Below are positions 59,201-64,000 of a stretch of DNA of 64,000 bases, in pieces. Position 1 is the stretch's first letter; each line of letters starts with the position of its first letter. The notes under the pieces were generated by a model. It made no database searches, was not told the DNA's origin, and saw only the letters and a list, made by a program, of their open reading frames with translations. Source of the DNA: Lineus longissimus (taxonomy: Eukaryota > Nemertea > Pilidiophora > Heteronemertea > Lineidae). A program made the position numbers and the translations under genes. Where the stretch lies: assembly GCF_910592395.1 (NCBI RefSeq), contig NC_088321.1, positions 10,108,001-10,172,000 on the forward strand. The letters run 5' to 3'.

Positions 59201-62200
59201 TCTTCCTTTTCTTGAACCAGCTGCTCCTTTAGCTGTAAACAGAAGAGGCAGACGTTAGAATCACCTGCTTTTTTACAATGCTTGACTAAATGGCTTTCTT
59301 CAGCACTTGTTTCAATAAGTTTGGTAACCGTTCACAAGCACTTTGGAATTATTATCATCCTGTCTCCACAAAAAACCTTTTGGGTTCTGAGAGCAGCTAC
59401 AAAGTGATCATTTGAACTCGACCAGAAAAAAAATTGCTAGACATAGCTCAATTTTTCAAAATTCGTACAATTTTTCCTCATGTTGCAAGGAGATTTCAGG
59501 AAAAATTTTATTCTTCTTTTGAAAATAGAATTATTTATCTACCAGCCTGCACCAATGTTTTTAGAGATGTATGTCATGAGGCGTTTGATAAAAAAATGAA
59601 ATTTGTAATTGAATTGAAAATTTTCCGATTGTGTATTGTACGTTCCAAATACAAATTACTACATTGCCGTCTGTAGAGGAACATGCACATACTGTGTATA
59701 CCAAGTTGCATGCAACACATCTGCACTACGGCGTTGTATATAACTAGATTTCTATTTTCCTGACCCGCGATTGCCTCAACAGCTGGTTATAAATTCATTG
59801 CACGTATTTCTCCCCTTGAATAGGCTTTGCGTTCAAGAAGCAATCAAGGTCTGATTAAAAGATGGAGGCTGGCTCATGGAACAGATCAGGAATTGGGTGT
59901 ACTTCATACTCAAACTTACCTCTTCAATTCGTTTATCGTACGCCTCCCGACAGTCATTCTTAATGCGCTCTTCAATACTATCCTTCTCACGGCAGACTGT
60001 CACGTAACTATCTTTCACACTCAGCAGTTCCTTCACTGTCTCGTCGAGTTTGACCCGCGTTTCTTCGACCTGTGACTGATAACTGGCGATGAGTTTCCGT
60101 CTCTCCTCGTTGAAGTTTTGGACGAGTTCATCACGGATGCGATCTTTTGCTTCCTCATAATGCTGTTGGAGCGTGGCATGGTATCTGCAAGTACAAATAG
60201 TGTTTCTAGATGATAATACTGCAAAGCCAGAAAAATTTGCTTGCCTTCTTATTTGTATACAGATAGATAATCGTTGAAATACGTTGCCGCAAAAAGAAAA
60301 TCTAATCGAAATTACTGTTATAGGATGTCAAAACGATAAATCAAAAGTATGGAAAGATTGCAATTTCAAAAACGACATAATGAAATGGCTACAAATATTT
60401 CTGGGATAACAGAGGCATTCCGCGCTGAAAACACACTGCTGAAAACACACTTATTCAAAAGATCGTATGCCATTGGAGAGGGAACGCTTTGAGAGCGAGA
60501 ACTATAGTGTCACAGAATTGTGCTGTATAAAAGACTCATTATTATTATTATCAGTACAGAAGATGGGCAAAAAAGTGCTTCCTGCCTTTTTTTCACAACA
60601 GCTATTGCATTTTTTATAACAGAAAAGTTCTAACACTGGCCTTTTATTCAGTTTACTTTGAACTTCTTTGCTAATTTCTAAAACCCATGCCCTTTACATC
60701 TAGAAGAGATGATTTTACAAGGAATTCTAGATAACCCAGTCATTGGTGAATCTTGCCTAAACCATTTTGTGCGCTGGACGGTTGCAAGCCGCAGCCAAGA
60801 CCACGTTCAACAACCATCCAGGGTTTCTGCCAGAGGGGGGGCAAGGGGGGCACTAGCCCCCCCTCAACTTTGCTGAATAATGATTTCAAAATATCTCTTA
60901 TCTCTCAATGAAAGAGATAAGATAAGGTGTGAATCACTATAATATCCTTATCAGATACTGACAACATCAGGGATGTGTCAGACAGTATCAAACAGACTAC
61001 TTGAGAGGGAATTCATCAGCTGTATTTTCATATAAACATTTCAACGACATATATTTATCACTATCTATGTATTCTTTTGCTGATTTTCAAAATTCATGTA
61101 GGAAAACCGGTGTTTTTGAACGTGAGTATTTGGCTCTGAAATGCTCGGAAAACGCATTCTCCGGGCATCTAGCCAAAAAATTTTTTTTTTTTTTTTTTTT
61201 TCCGGGTTGTGCCCCCCTAACGTAAATTCCTGGCGGAAACCCTGCCATCAGTCTATTAAATACTCCTCACACGTACCTTTCTTGATTGGACATTTTCTCA
61301 TCACTAAAATTCCTCATGACCTGTGACAGCTCCGTGTTCAGTTCATTATTCATCTCTGTCAAACGTTCTTCGTTGTTGGCAAAGTCTTCAAGTCTGTTCT
61401 GCAGAGCCTGAAAATTGTGTTGGTGTTTTTTCAGATATATTGCTAAGAACGTGACATCAGTGAAGTAAAGATATTACTAGAAATATGAAATTTGCTTGGT
61501 GACAAATTTGATGGTTGCTATGTCACGTGTATGTGTGATTGACAGAATCGCGGCTTGAGTGCTTTTAAAGCGAAAATCGGAGCAAAAAACCCTACAAAAT
61601 CATCGAAATCAGCAGAATTTTGAAAATCACTTCGTGTCTTTCCATGCATCAAATCAATACCAATGGACTACTGGTAAAGAATATTTAGTTTATTTGGCAG
61701 TTTGTCTGGACTACCTCCACATGTGGATAGTCTAGTATCTCAAGATATGGTCCCGTGGTGGGGACCATAATTATATGTAGTTCCAGACATAAAATGACCT
61801 GTTGTAGAATGCCCGAGGAAACGGCCATGTCTTCTTCAGAAACCTCGACTGTCAGAGAGTCATCCTCTCATCAATCAGAGGAAGTCGTGATTAGCCTGAA
61901 AGTTGAACCCACGACCACCGATGTGACGTCAACATTACTTTAAAATGTCCTGCATCAATTTAACACACTAAATCAAAGCCAGCAACTCTGATCATTGCCA
62001 CATCATCATGAGAGCAATAATACATACAGGCATGGGAACAGGAGCCGATATTGACCAAATAAGAGACGAATGAACAAATTAATGCCGCCGAGGAAAAAAA
62101 AAGGCTTGTTGTGGCGCGATCATTCTGGCTTGTTCTTGCGCTAGCCGGCGAAGTCAGACGCCTGTATCACCACCCCCAACACCCTAATTTTTCCATTGCA

Positions 62201-62632
62201 ATTCTGTATGAATCTCAGGATTTTTTAGTGAAATCCGGCTAAATCCAGAGGATCCCCATGTCTGTACATAATCAATGGTTACAAACACAGCATACCTCAA
62301 CCTCTGCCGCTAACTCCAATTTCTCCCCCTCCAACTTTGCCACATCGCGTTCCAACCGCTCCTCCAACGGTGTCTTCTGACCTTGACCTTTCTCATAGTC
62401 TGCAACCTTGACCTGAAAAACTTCAATTCTCTCAGTCTCCTGCTTCAAGGTCAAGTTCAGGTTTTCATATTGGCGTCTTGCCTCTGTCAGGTCTTTTTTC
62501 ATGGCCATGTTGACGTCTTGTAGTTTACGGACCTGGGCTTGTTTTTGGCGATAATTTAGAAGACAGCGTTCAAATTCCACTTTGACTTGTTTAAGGGTTC
62601 CCTCACTGGGTGGTGGTGTCTGTCTGCCGCTG
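40472..62632 (-). CDS. CEP152: Centrosomal protein of 152 kDa (CEP152) orthologue, C-terminal ~1,598 residues
   Basis: Nineteen exons, listed separately, join without a frame error into one long coiled-coil protein. In vertebrates CEP152 (fly Asterless) is a scaffold around the proximal centriole; it binds PLK4 through its N-terminus and CEP63 through its C-terminal part, and is needed for centriole duplication. Recognition rests on collinear motifs: DSYVTVCREKDSIE (human CEP152 has VCREKD at the same place) and, late in the protein, EEMRTYYLNTVNKIR and NRAAKTVRMEMSKERQTTAK followed by HYLQCFRQLL. The N-terminal exons are outside the window. The part present is several hundred residues longer than the corresponding human region, mainly in the coiled coil between exons D and O. 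No frame damage is seen. Confidence 0.9.
41405..42165 (+). mobile_element. HINE-like element with (GCAC)n tract
   Basis: Two ~290-bp core units (TATATGTGATGAATCTTTAG / TATATATGATGTATCCTCAA, each followed by a CACC or GTACCT box, TAGCTCAAAG and later GTGGGCAAA or GGTGGCCAAA) lead to GGCGGACGGATGGACG, a (GCAC)n microsatellite (42072-42095) and CTACGACCTGCGGGTGGTG. It lies in the CEP152 intron between exons R and S. It is related in plan, and partly in sequence, to the GGTGAGCC family. Confidence 0.5.
42303..42494. mobile_element. TGTGACCC MITE, copy 1
   Basis: The left TGTGACCCGCCATGACGAAA and the right, in reverse, TGTGACCCACCACGACAAAA form the inverted ends. The centre contains CTTGACAGGTTGAGACAAAC and TTGTTCATTTCACTG. 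The same layout and centre occur at 50408-50630, so both belong to one family. It is intronic in CEP152. Confidence 0.65.
42769..43346. mobile_element. piggyBac-type MITE at TTAA
   Basis: The ends CCCTTTGGGTGCC and GGCACCCAAAGGG are flanked by TTAA on both sides (42765-42768 and 43347-43350), the diagnostic target of piggyBac. The interior (578 bp) contains CCCCTGACCCTCAGGGC and short ORFs but no transposase. It is intronic in CEP152. Confidence 0.8.
43598..44054 (-). CDS. CEP152: CEP152 exon R
   Basis: A 457-base exon. The acceptor CCAACTTCAG is at its high end and the donor GTTAGT at its low end. It starts NSDAKLTAMEKALDLAPIKG, collinear with the human KLATMAKLLETPI segment. A long Ser/Asn-rich low-complexity region follows with NQSNTSKSCHSDSNLSK-type repeats. 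Confidence 0.85.
44410..44560 (-). CDS. CEP152: CEP152 exon Q (diagnostic conserved segment)
   Basis: A 151-base exon, donor GTGAGT, acceptor TCTTCCAG. DVMKHVNETNNRAAKTVRME then MSKERQTTAKTLKQHYLQCF aligns without gaps to the C-terminal block of vertebrate CEP152 (IQESKERAAEMVKAE then [20 protein letters not shown]). This is the strongest single piece of evidence for the gene's identity. Confidence 0.92.
45062..45143 (-). CDS. CEP152: CEP152 exon P
   Basis: An 82-base exon, phase 0 to 1, acceptor GCTATTTTCAG, donor GTACGT. It encodes NVEKSAMEEMRTYYLNTVNK, which corresponds to the human GALEELRGQYIKAVKKI segment immediately before the block in exon Q. Confidence 0.88.
45764..45928. mobile_element. 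165-bp MITE, GGGCCAAATTCATAAAGG ends
   Basis: The left GGGCCAAATTCATAAAGGAC and the right, in reverse, GGGCCAAATTCATAAAGGGC are almost perfect TIRs, with ATT on both sides (45761-45763, 45929-45931). No coding capacity is seen. It lies in the intron between CEP152 exons O and P. Confidence 0.75.
45929..47344. other. CEP152 intron, unique sequence
   Basis: Long intronic stretch without recognised repeats or coding segments between exon O and the MITE at 45764. Confidence 0.4.
47345..47533 (-). CDS. CEP152: CEP152 exon O
   Basis: A 189-base exon, phase 0-0, acceptor CCTCCTCCAG, donor GTATTA (weak but in the right place). It encodes a charged coiled coil (DLEQLKKSMEAHHQVVVEAM, HHTVAMEMLKKQHIVEKQEL). 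Confidence 0.85.
48235..48666 (-). CDS. CEP152: CEP152 exon N (longest coiled-coil exon)
   Basis: A 432-base exon, phase 0-0, acceptor CAATTTCAG, donor GTAGGG. It has 144 codons of uninterrupted heptad-rich sequence (RLQDELEKTSKQLKDLELKY, ELCQEQLHRVRNEREEIEIV, LAELRDRIRKAERQILDSE). Confidence 0.88.
49118..49312 (-). CDS. CEP152: CEP152 exon M
   Basis: A 195-base exon, phase 0-0, acceptor TTTGCTCTTTAG, donor GTAGAG. It encodes EKEAENTFLKQEWQTQQSQL and IEAEIERLRKDLETEHEDRL, a coiled coil. Confidence 0.87.
49532..49610 (-). pseudogene. Decayed duplicate of CEP152 exon L, copy A
   Basis: The plus strand GTTCCAGGGCACACTTCATA...AGATGTGGTAG...GTTTCTCCTCAGCGCCTCAA..GTCCACTCC matches exon L (GTTCCAGAGCTCTCTTCATA...AGATGCATGTAG...GCTTCTCCTTCTCATACGCC..GTCCACTCC) along its length. 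A deletion and in-frame stops make it non-coding, and splice sites are lost. It lies in the intron immediately downstream of exon L. Confidence 0.7.
49691..49765 (-). pseudogene. Decayed duplicate of CEP152 exon L, copy B
   Basis: GTTCCAGGGCCCTCTTCATA...AGATGAATGTGGTATCTGC then TTCTCCTCATGAGCG aligns to the same part of exon L as copy A. Copies A, B and the real exon are spaced by about 160 bp, so the exon was duplicated in tandem with its intron flanks. Confidence 0.68.
49839..49970 (-). CDS. CEP152: CEP152 exon L
   Basis: A 132-base exon, phase 0-0, acceptor TGACTTATAG, donor GTAAGT. It encodes ERESLEKGWEKKLEWTREAY and DMKRALEQVKK. The W-x-REAYEKEKQ module resembles other exons of this coiled coil (for example exons E, F and G), hinting at internal repetition. 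Confidence 0.87.
50408..50630. mobile_element. TGTGACCC MITE, copy 2
   Basis: The ends TGTGACCCTCTCTGAGAAAA and, in reverse, TGTGACCCTCTCTGAAAAAA continue into CCCAGCTAAAGT on both arms. The centre CTTGGCAGGTTGACACAGAC matches that of the copy at 42303. It lies in the intron between exons K and L. Confidence 0.7.
50631..51554. other. CEP152 intron between exons K and L
   Basis: Unassigned intronic sequence. No exon-like segment with splice sites was recognised. Confidence 0.4.
51555..51752 (-). CDS. CEP152: CEP152 exon K
   Basis: A 198-base exon, phase 0-0, acceptor TTTTCCTGACAG, donor GTGGGG. It encodes ERNEVERIWQKKLVEAQTRY and LRDRYEREQKDREMSFNEKL, a coiled coil. Confidence 0.87.
52195..52326 (-). 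CDS. CEP152: CEP152 exon J
   Basis: A 132-base exon, phase 0-0, acceptor GCTTTCTTCAG, donor GTGAGT. It encodes AQLMASHEADVERLREHERK and IIREMESKFSW. Confidence 0.86.
52502..52867 (-). CDS. CEP152: CEP152 exon I
   Basis: A 366-base exon, phase 0-0, acceptor TCTGCTTTGCAG, donor GTATGT. It has 122 codons of coiled coil (ELIDGHQTALQKKETELKNF, LEIDCKSLSVEKEGLESEYA, ERALKAAKEQFEKEM). Confidence 0.88.
53095..53245. repeat. Hairpin repeat (GGTGAGACA family)
   Basis: CGGTATTGACTGTCTCACC...CCGCTCGGGTGGAGCTGAAATG pairs with CATTTTAGCTCCACCCTCAC..GGTGAGACAACCAATACC around a short loop. A half copy lies near 33130-33200, and 29641-29750 contains related CGCTCGGGTAGACCTCAAA. It is intronic in CEP152. Confidence 0.5.
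53276..53680. repeat. 27-bp minisatellite, 15 copies
   Basis: Unit GAGTAGTGCAGTGGTAAGAA then AGATGTT, repeated 15 times over 405 bases with only occasional substitutions. Because 27 is divisible by three, both strands stay open (nonamers SSAVVRKML on plus, STSFLPLHY on minus), but there is no start context, splice signal or family. It lies in the intron between CEP152 exons H and I. Confidence 0.92.
53853..54044 (-). CDS. CEP152: CEP152 exon H
   Basis: A 192-base exon, phase 0-0, acceptor TTCTCTTTCAG, donor GTAAGT. It encodes EVDKLKRIRDRLEKELQIFK and LKSRRDKLEQDFTSMKKAWF. Confidence 0.88.
54045..55693. other. CEP152 intron between exons G and H
   Basis: A 1.65 kb intron of unassigned, partly A+T-rich sequence. 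Several ACGTACA motifs lie at 54960-55020. No coding segment is recognised. Confidence 0.4.
55694..55837 (-). CDS. CEP152: CEP152 exon G
   Basis: A 144-base exon, phase 0-0, acceptor TTTAACATTTCAG, donor GTTGGT. It encodes IAQALKVAREKWVAEKQAEI and ELQGKLEERIRELEQ. The (A)xKxxWxxEK motif recurs in several exons and in human CEP152. Confidence 0.87.
55838..56689. other. CEP152 intron between exons F and G
   Basis: Unassigned intronic sequence up to the HINE-like fragment. It includes TGTAAACCTGAAAATATTTG, related to a piece at 41365. No exon is recognised. Confidence 0.4.
56690..56902 (+). mobile_element. Internally deleted pearl/HINE-like fragment
   Basis: AAACGTGCCATAGTTACACT, TGTGACCTTGAAAATTAGGT and AAACCCGTATGATATGTGAT join directly to GTTCACAGCCCTAGCGGTTA, then CAGACAACAGACGACTACAG and GACTCACCTACGG. 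Most of one core unit is missing. Its end lies fewer than 40 bp from the donor of CEP152 exon F. Confidence 0.65.
56940..57226 (-). CDS. CEP152: CEP152 exon F
   Basis: A 287-base exon, phase 1-0, acceptor AAATTTCAG, donor GTAAGA. It encodes EEMWLDSQKCQVDNLVEKQI, RWEKEAESRQEVAIQRALSK and KADWLKSRKESESIMRSDVE. The W-containing repeats match the human [20 protein letters not shown]-type segments. Confidence 0.9.
57227..58227. other. CEP152 intron between exons E and F
   Basis: Intron with many TTTTTAGGG / AAGGGATTTTTAGG motifs (57470-57540 and 57830-57905), a simple degenerate repeat. No coding segment is seen. Confidence 0.45.
58228..58347. repeat. 16-bp minisatellite GAATAGGCGAAATGGT
   Basis: About seven imperfect copies of the 16-base unit lie head to tail, just below the donor of CEP152 exon E. 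Reading through the donor into the repeat gives a spurious aromatic-rich extension. Confidence 0.75.
58401..58548 (-). CDS. CEP152: CEP152 exon E
   Basis: A 148-base exon, phase 0-1, acceptor ATGTTTCCAG, donor GTTGGT. It encodes VAMAKVEWFEEHKSEKQAAV and NAEREWKIRLETEVESRLEN, comparable to the human AVQNAHQRWLGEL segment. Confidence 0.87.
59083..59232 (-). CDS. CEP152: CEP152 exon D
   Basis: A 150-base exon, phase 0-0, acceptor CTGTTTACAG, donor GTAGGA. It encodes LKEQLVQEKEEELQKLRRSL and VTMATAKDKWWKEKEEDMKR. Confidence 0.87.
59233..59919. other. CEP152 intron between exons C and D
   Basis: Unassigned intronic sequence; no coding segment or element is recognised. Confidence 0.4.
59920..60184 (-). 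CDS. CEP152: CEP152 exon C
   Basis: A 265-base exon, phase 2-0, acceptor TACTTGCAG, donor GTAAGT. It encodes YHATLQQHYEEAKDRIRDEL and LLSVKDSYVTVCREKDSIEE. This aligns with human [20 protein letters not shown] and TAVQECYLEVCREKDNLE, the second strongest anchor for the gene's identity. Confidence 0.92.
60819..61244. mobile_element. hAT-like MITE, CAGGGTTTCYGCCAG ends
   Basis: The left CAGGGTTTCTGCCAGAGGGG and the right, in reverse, CAGGGTTTCCGCCAGGAATT are terminal inverted repeats with the CAGGG start typical of hAT. Both sides have CCATC (60814-60818, 61245-61249). G/C runs (GGGGGGGCAAGGGGGG) and a 21-T run mark the ends. No transposase is present. The right end lies 32 bp below the low edge of CEP152 exon B (61277). 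Confidence 0.75.
61277..61407 (-). CDS. CEP152: CEP152 exon B
   Basis: A 131-base exon, phase 0-2, acceptor CACAATTTTCAG, donor GTACGT. It encodes ALQNRLEDFANNEERLTEMN and LSQVMRNFSDEKMSNQER, matching the human [20 protein letters not shown]-type region. Confidence 0.88.
61408..62295. other. CEP152 intron between exons A and B
   Basis: Unassigned intronic sequence. Includes ATAATGCCGCCGAGGAAAAA and other unplaced pieces. No coding segment is recognised. Confidence 0.4.
62296..62632 (-). CDS. CEP152: CEP152 exon A (first exon in the window, internal)
   Basis: A 337-base exon, phase 2-0, acceptor TCTCTTTATAG, donor GTATGC. It encodes SSGRQTPPPSEGTLKQVKVE, RCLLNYRQKQAQVRKLQDVN and LERDVAKLEGEKLELAAEVE. 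It starts with the last base of a codon from an upstream exon that is not in the window, so the protein's N-terminal part (including the PLK4-binding region) lies beyond base 64000. Confidence 0.87.
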
Positions 62633-63595
62633 CTATAAAGAGAAAAGTTCATATTAGATTTTGAAAGATACATTCTCTTTGCACAAGTGTACAAGGTGAA
62701 AGCCACTGCTACATGTATCAAACTTCACTTTGAACAACCATTTCACTGCGGTCGACTGACTATCAATCCGATTATGTCATGATGCAACGCATAAAGAAAT
62801 GCATGATGTACGGCATTGCCACAAATAATGCCATAGAAAGTCATAGCCAACTGATCAGGAGGGCGTCTTGTAAAGAAGAGGTTAAAAAGCCAATCGGAAA
62901 AGAGTTTTATCTGATTAAACAGCAATTAAAAGGACAAGCTTTTACAAGACAAAGCCTATTTTGACAGTGATAAGATTTGGAAGTCCACTTCAGTGACCAT
63001 CTCATCAAGAATTATTGCAAGAGAGACAATATTAGTAGTGAAGCCTCCCTTAGCTCCGAGAGCTGAAGATTACAAATGTCTACATCAAGGCAAATTGGTA
63101 ATTCACTGTAATTATACATACTGCCGGAATTTATCAGCGAGTATAATTTTTGGGCAGTTTCGTGGCCTTTCTCCGATTCTTTTCCGATTTCAGGCTGTCA
63201 CATTAACAAAATTGCAGGAGAGTTGTCTTGGAAGGCCACATTTCTCTCTATGATAAAAATGTGAAGGATGGTCTGTGTTCATGGGGAGTGATAAAAGGTC
63301 TCCAAAGACTGATTTAAGGGGAGTGATGGGGCTTAAGTCATTGGCTACGGCAAGCCGCTGTCAGCAGCGCGGGCGAATTTACCCTTTACTACATAAAGCC
63401 GGGGTCAGCGGCTTTCTTGACGTCACTGAGAATTTCAACGTAAACAATCACAATTTATGCTTACACGTGAATTTGACCAATCAGAATCGAGCATTACATC
63501 CTGCTGGCCACATTTAGGTATTATAATTAGATGGAATCCCGAAAATGACACGAGGAGAGGGGTTTCCCCAACTTAGATAGTCAAGACATTTAAAA
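62633..63595. other. CEP152 upstream intron
   Basis: Intronic sequence above exon A. No further CEP152 exon was found on the minus strand up to the window end. Confidence 0.4.
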
Positions 63596-63805
63596 ATGGC
63601 GACCAACTCTACAAGTACAGTGAGGCCGCGTAGATTGAGGGCACAACAGGTCGTCCAGTGCCTTGATACTTGGCTTGATGATGATGATGATGATGATGAT
63701 GTAGATAATTCAGAGGATGATCCTGGTGCCAGTATAAGTGGCGATAGTGTTCAAATCCTTGGAACACCTACCTACTTCATTGAAGCCAAATTATTGCATA
63801 ATTAG
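63596..63805 (+). pseudogene. Possible piggyBac-like transposase N-terminus
   Basis: An ATG in good context (AAAATGGCG) opens 69 codons on the plus strand: RPRRLRAQQVVQCLDTWLDD, then a run of Asp and SEDDPGASISGD. A short basic head followed by an acidic stretch resembles the N-terminal region of piggyBac transposases. No DDD catalytic domain follows and the frame stops at 63803. Its position inside an intron of CEP152, on the opposite strand, favours a transposon remnant. It could be unrelated. Confidence 0.35.
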
Positions 63806-64000
63806 ATGGGGTAGGTTCCAAGGATTAGGAAAACGTTAAGGTTTCTATACTTTTCTTGATTTTCTTGATGACAGAGGGGTTTTTCTGTCAGTACCTGATA
63901 TTTTGGTAATTTCCGCAAAAAGTATTCCGTCTTGGCGTGACTTAATTATAAAAAAGTATTCCGGAGCCAAAGAGTAAAATATGATCACTCCTCTAAATGT

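Overview
This is animal nuclear DNA. Genes are split into short exons with GT..AG introns, introns are stuffed with transposons, and there are no operons or bacterial ribosome sites. The repeat types (pearl/HINE-like elements with ~300 bp core repeats and ACGG/GAC microsatellites, many MITEs, a LINE, a BEL/Pao remnant) suggest a marine invertebrate, probably a lophotrochozoan such as a mollusc, brachiopod, annelid or nemertean. That placement is inference from general character only.

Two genes are supported, both on the minus strand. (1) At 40.47-62.63 kb lie nineteen exons of the CEP152 orthologue (centrosomal coiled-coil scaffold for centriole duplication). All splice sites and phases are mutually consistent and give about 1,598 residues to the stop codon. 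The N-terminal exons lie beyond base 64000. (2) At 6.18-19.40 kb lies a three-exon gene for a 410-residue protein I do not recognise. Its C-terminal half has a PD...ExK arrangement like PD-(D/E)XK nuclease-fold domains. Its 10.2 kb first intron is about 85% transposon.

Layout: 0-6.1 kb, repeats and MITEs. 6.2-19.4 kb, the nuclease-like gene; intron 1 holds a 3.4 kb TIR element (with a MITE and a HINE-like element nested inside) and a 5.2 kb LINE interrupted by another HINE-like element. 19.4-22.4 kb, upstream flank with a 922 bp foldback element (8 bp target duplication) and a 564 bp TA-flanked element. 22.4-26.2 kb, small repeats and unique sequence. 26.2-31.0 kb, an A+T-rich block with several decayed ORFs on both strands that I cannot name, interrupted by a BEL/Pao gag-pol fragment and by a DNA-element-like insertion. 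31-35.3 kb, HINE-like copies, one nested inside another in reverse orientation, around 2.3 kb of unique sequence. 35.3-40.4 kb, mostly unique sequence with no gene seen. 40.4-64 kb, CEP152 with MITEs, a 27 bp minisatellite and two decayed tandem copies of one of its exons.

The recurring theme is nested insertion. At least five cases can be read directly, and in one the LINE reading frame is compatible on both sides of the insert. No CRISPR array, rRNA gene or complete tRNA gene is seen.
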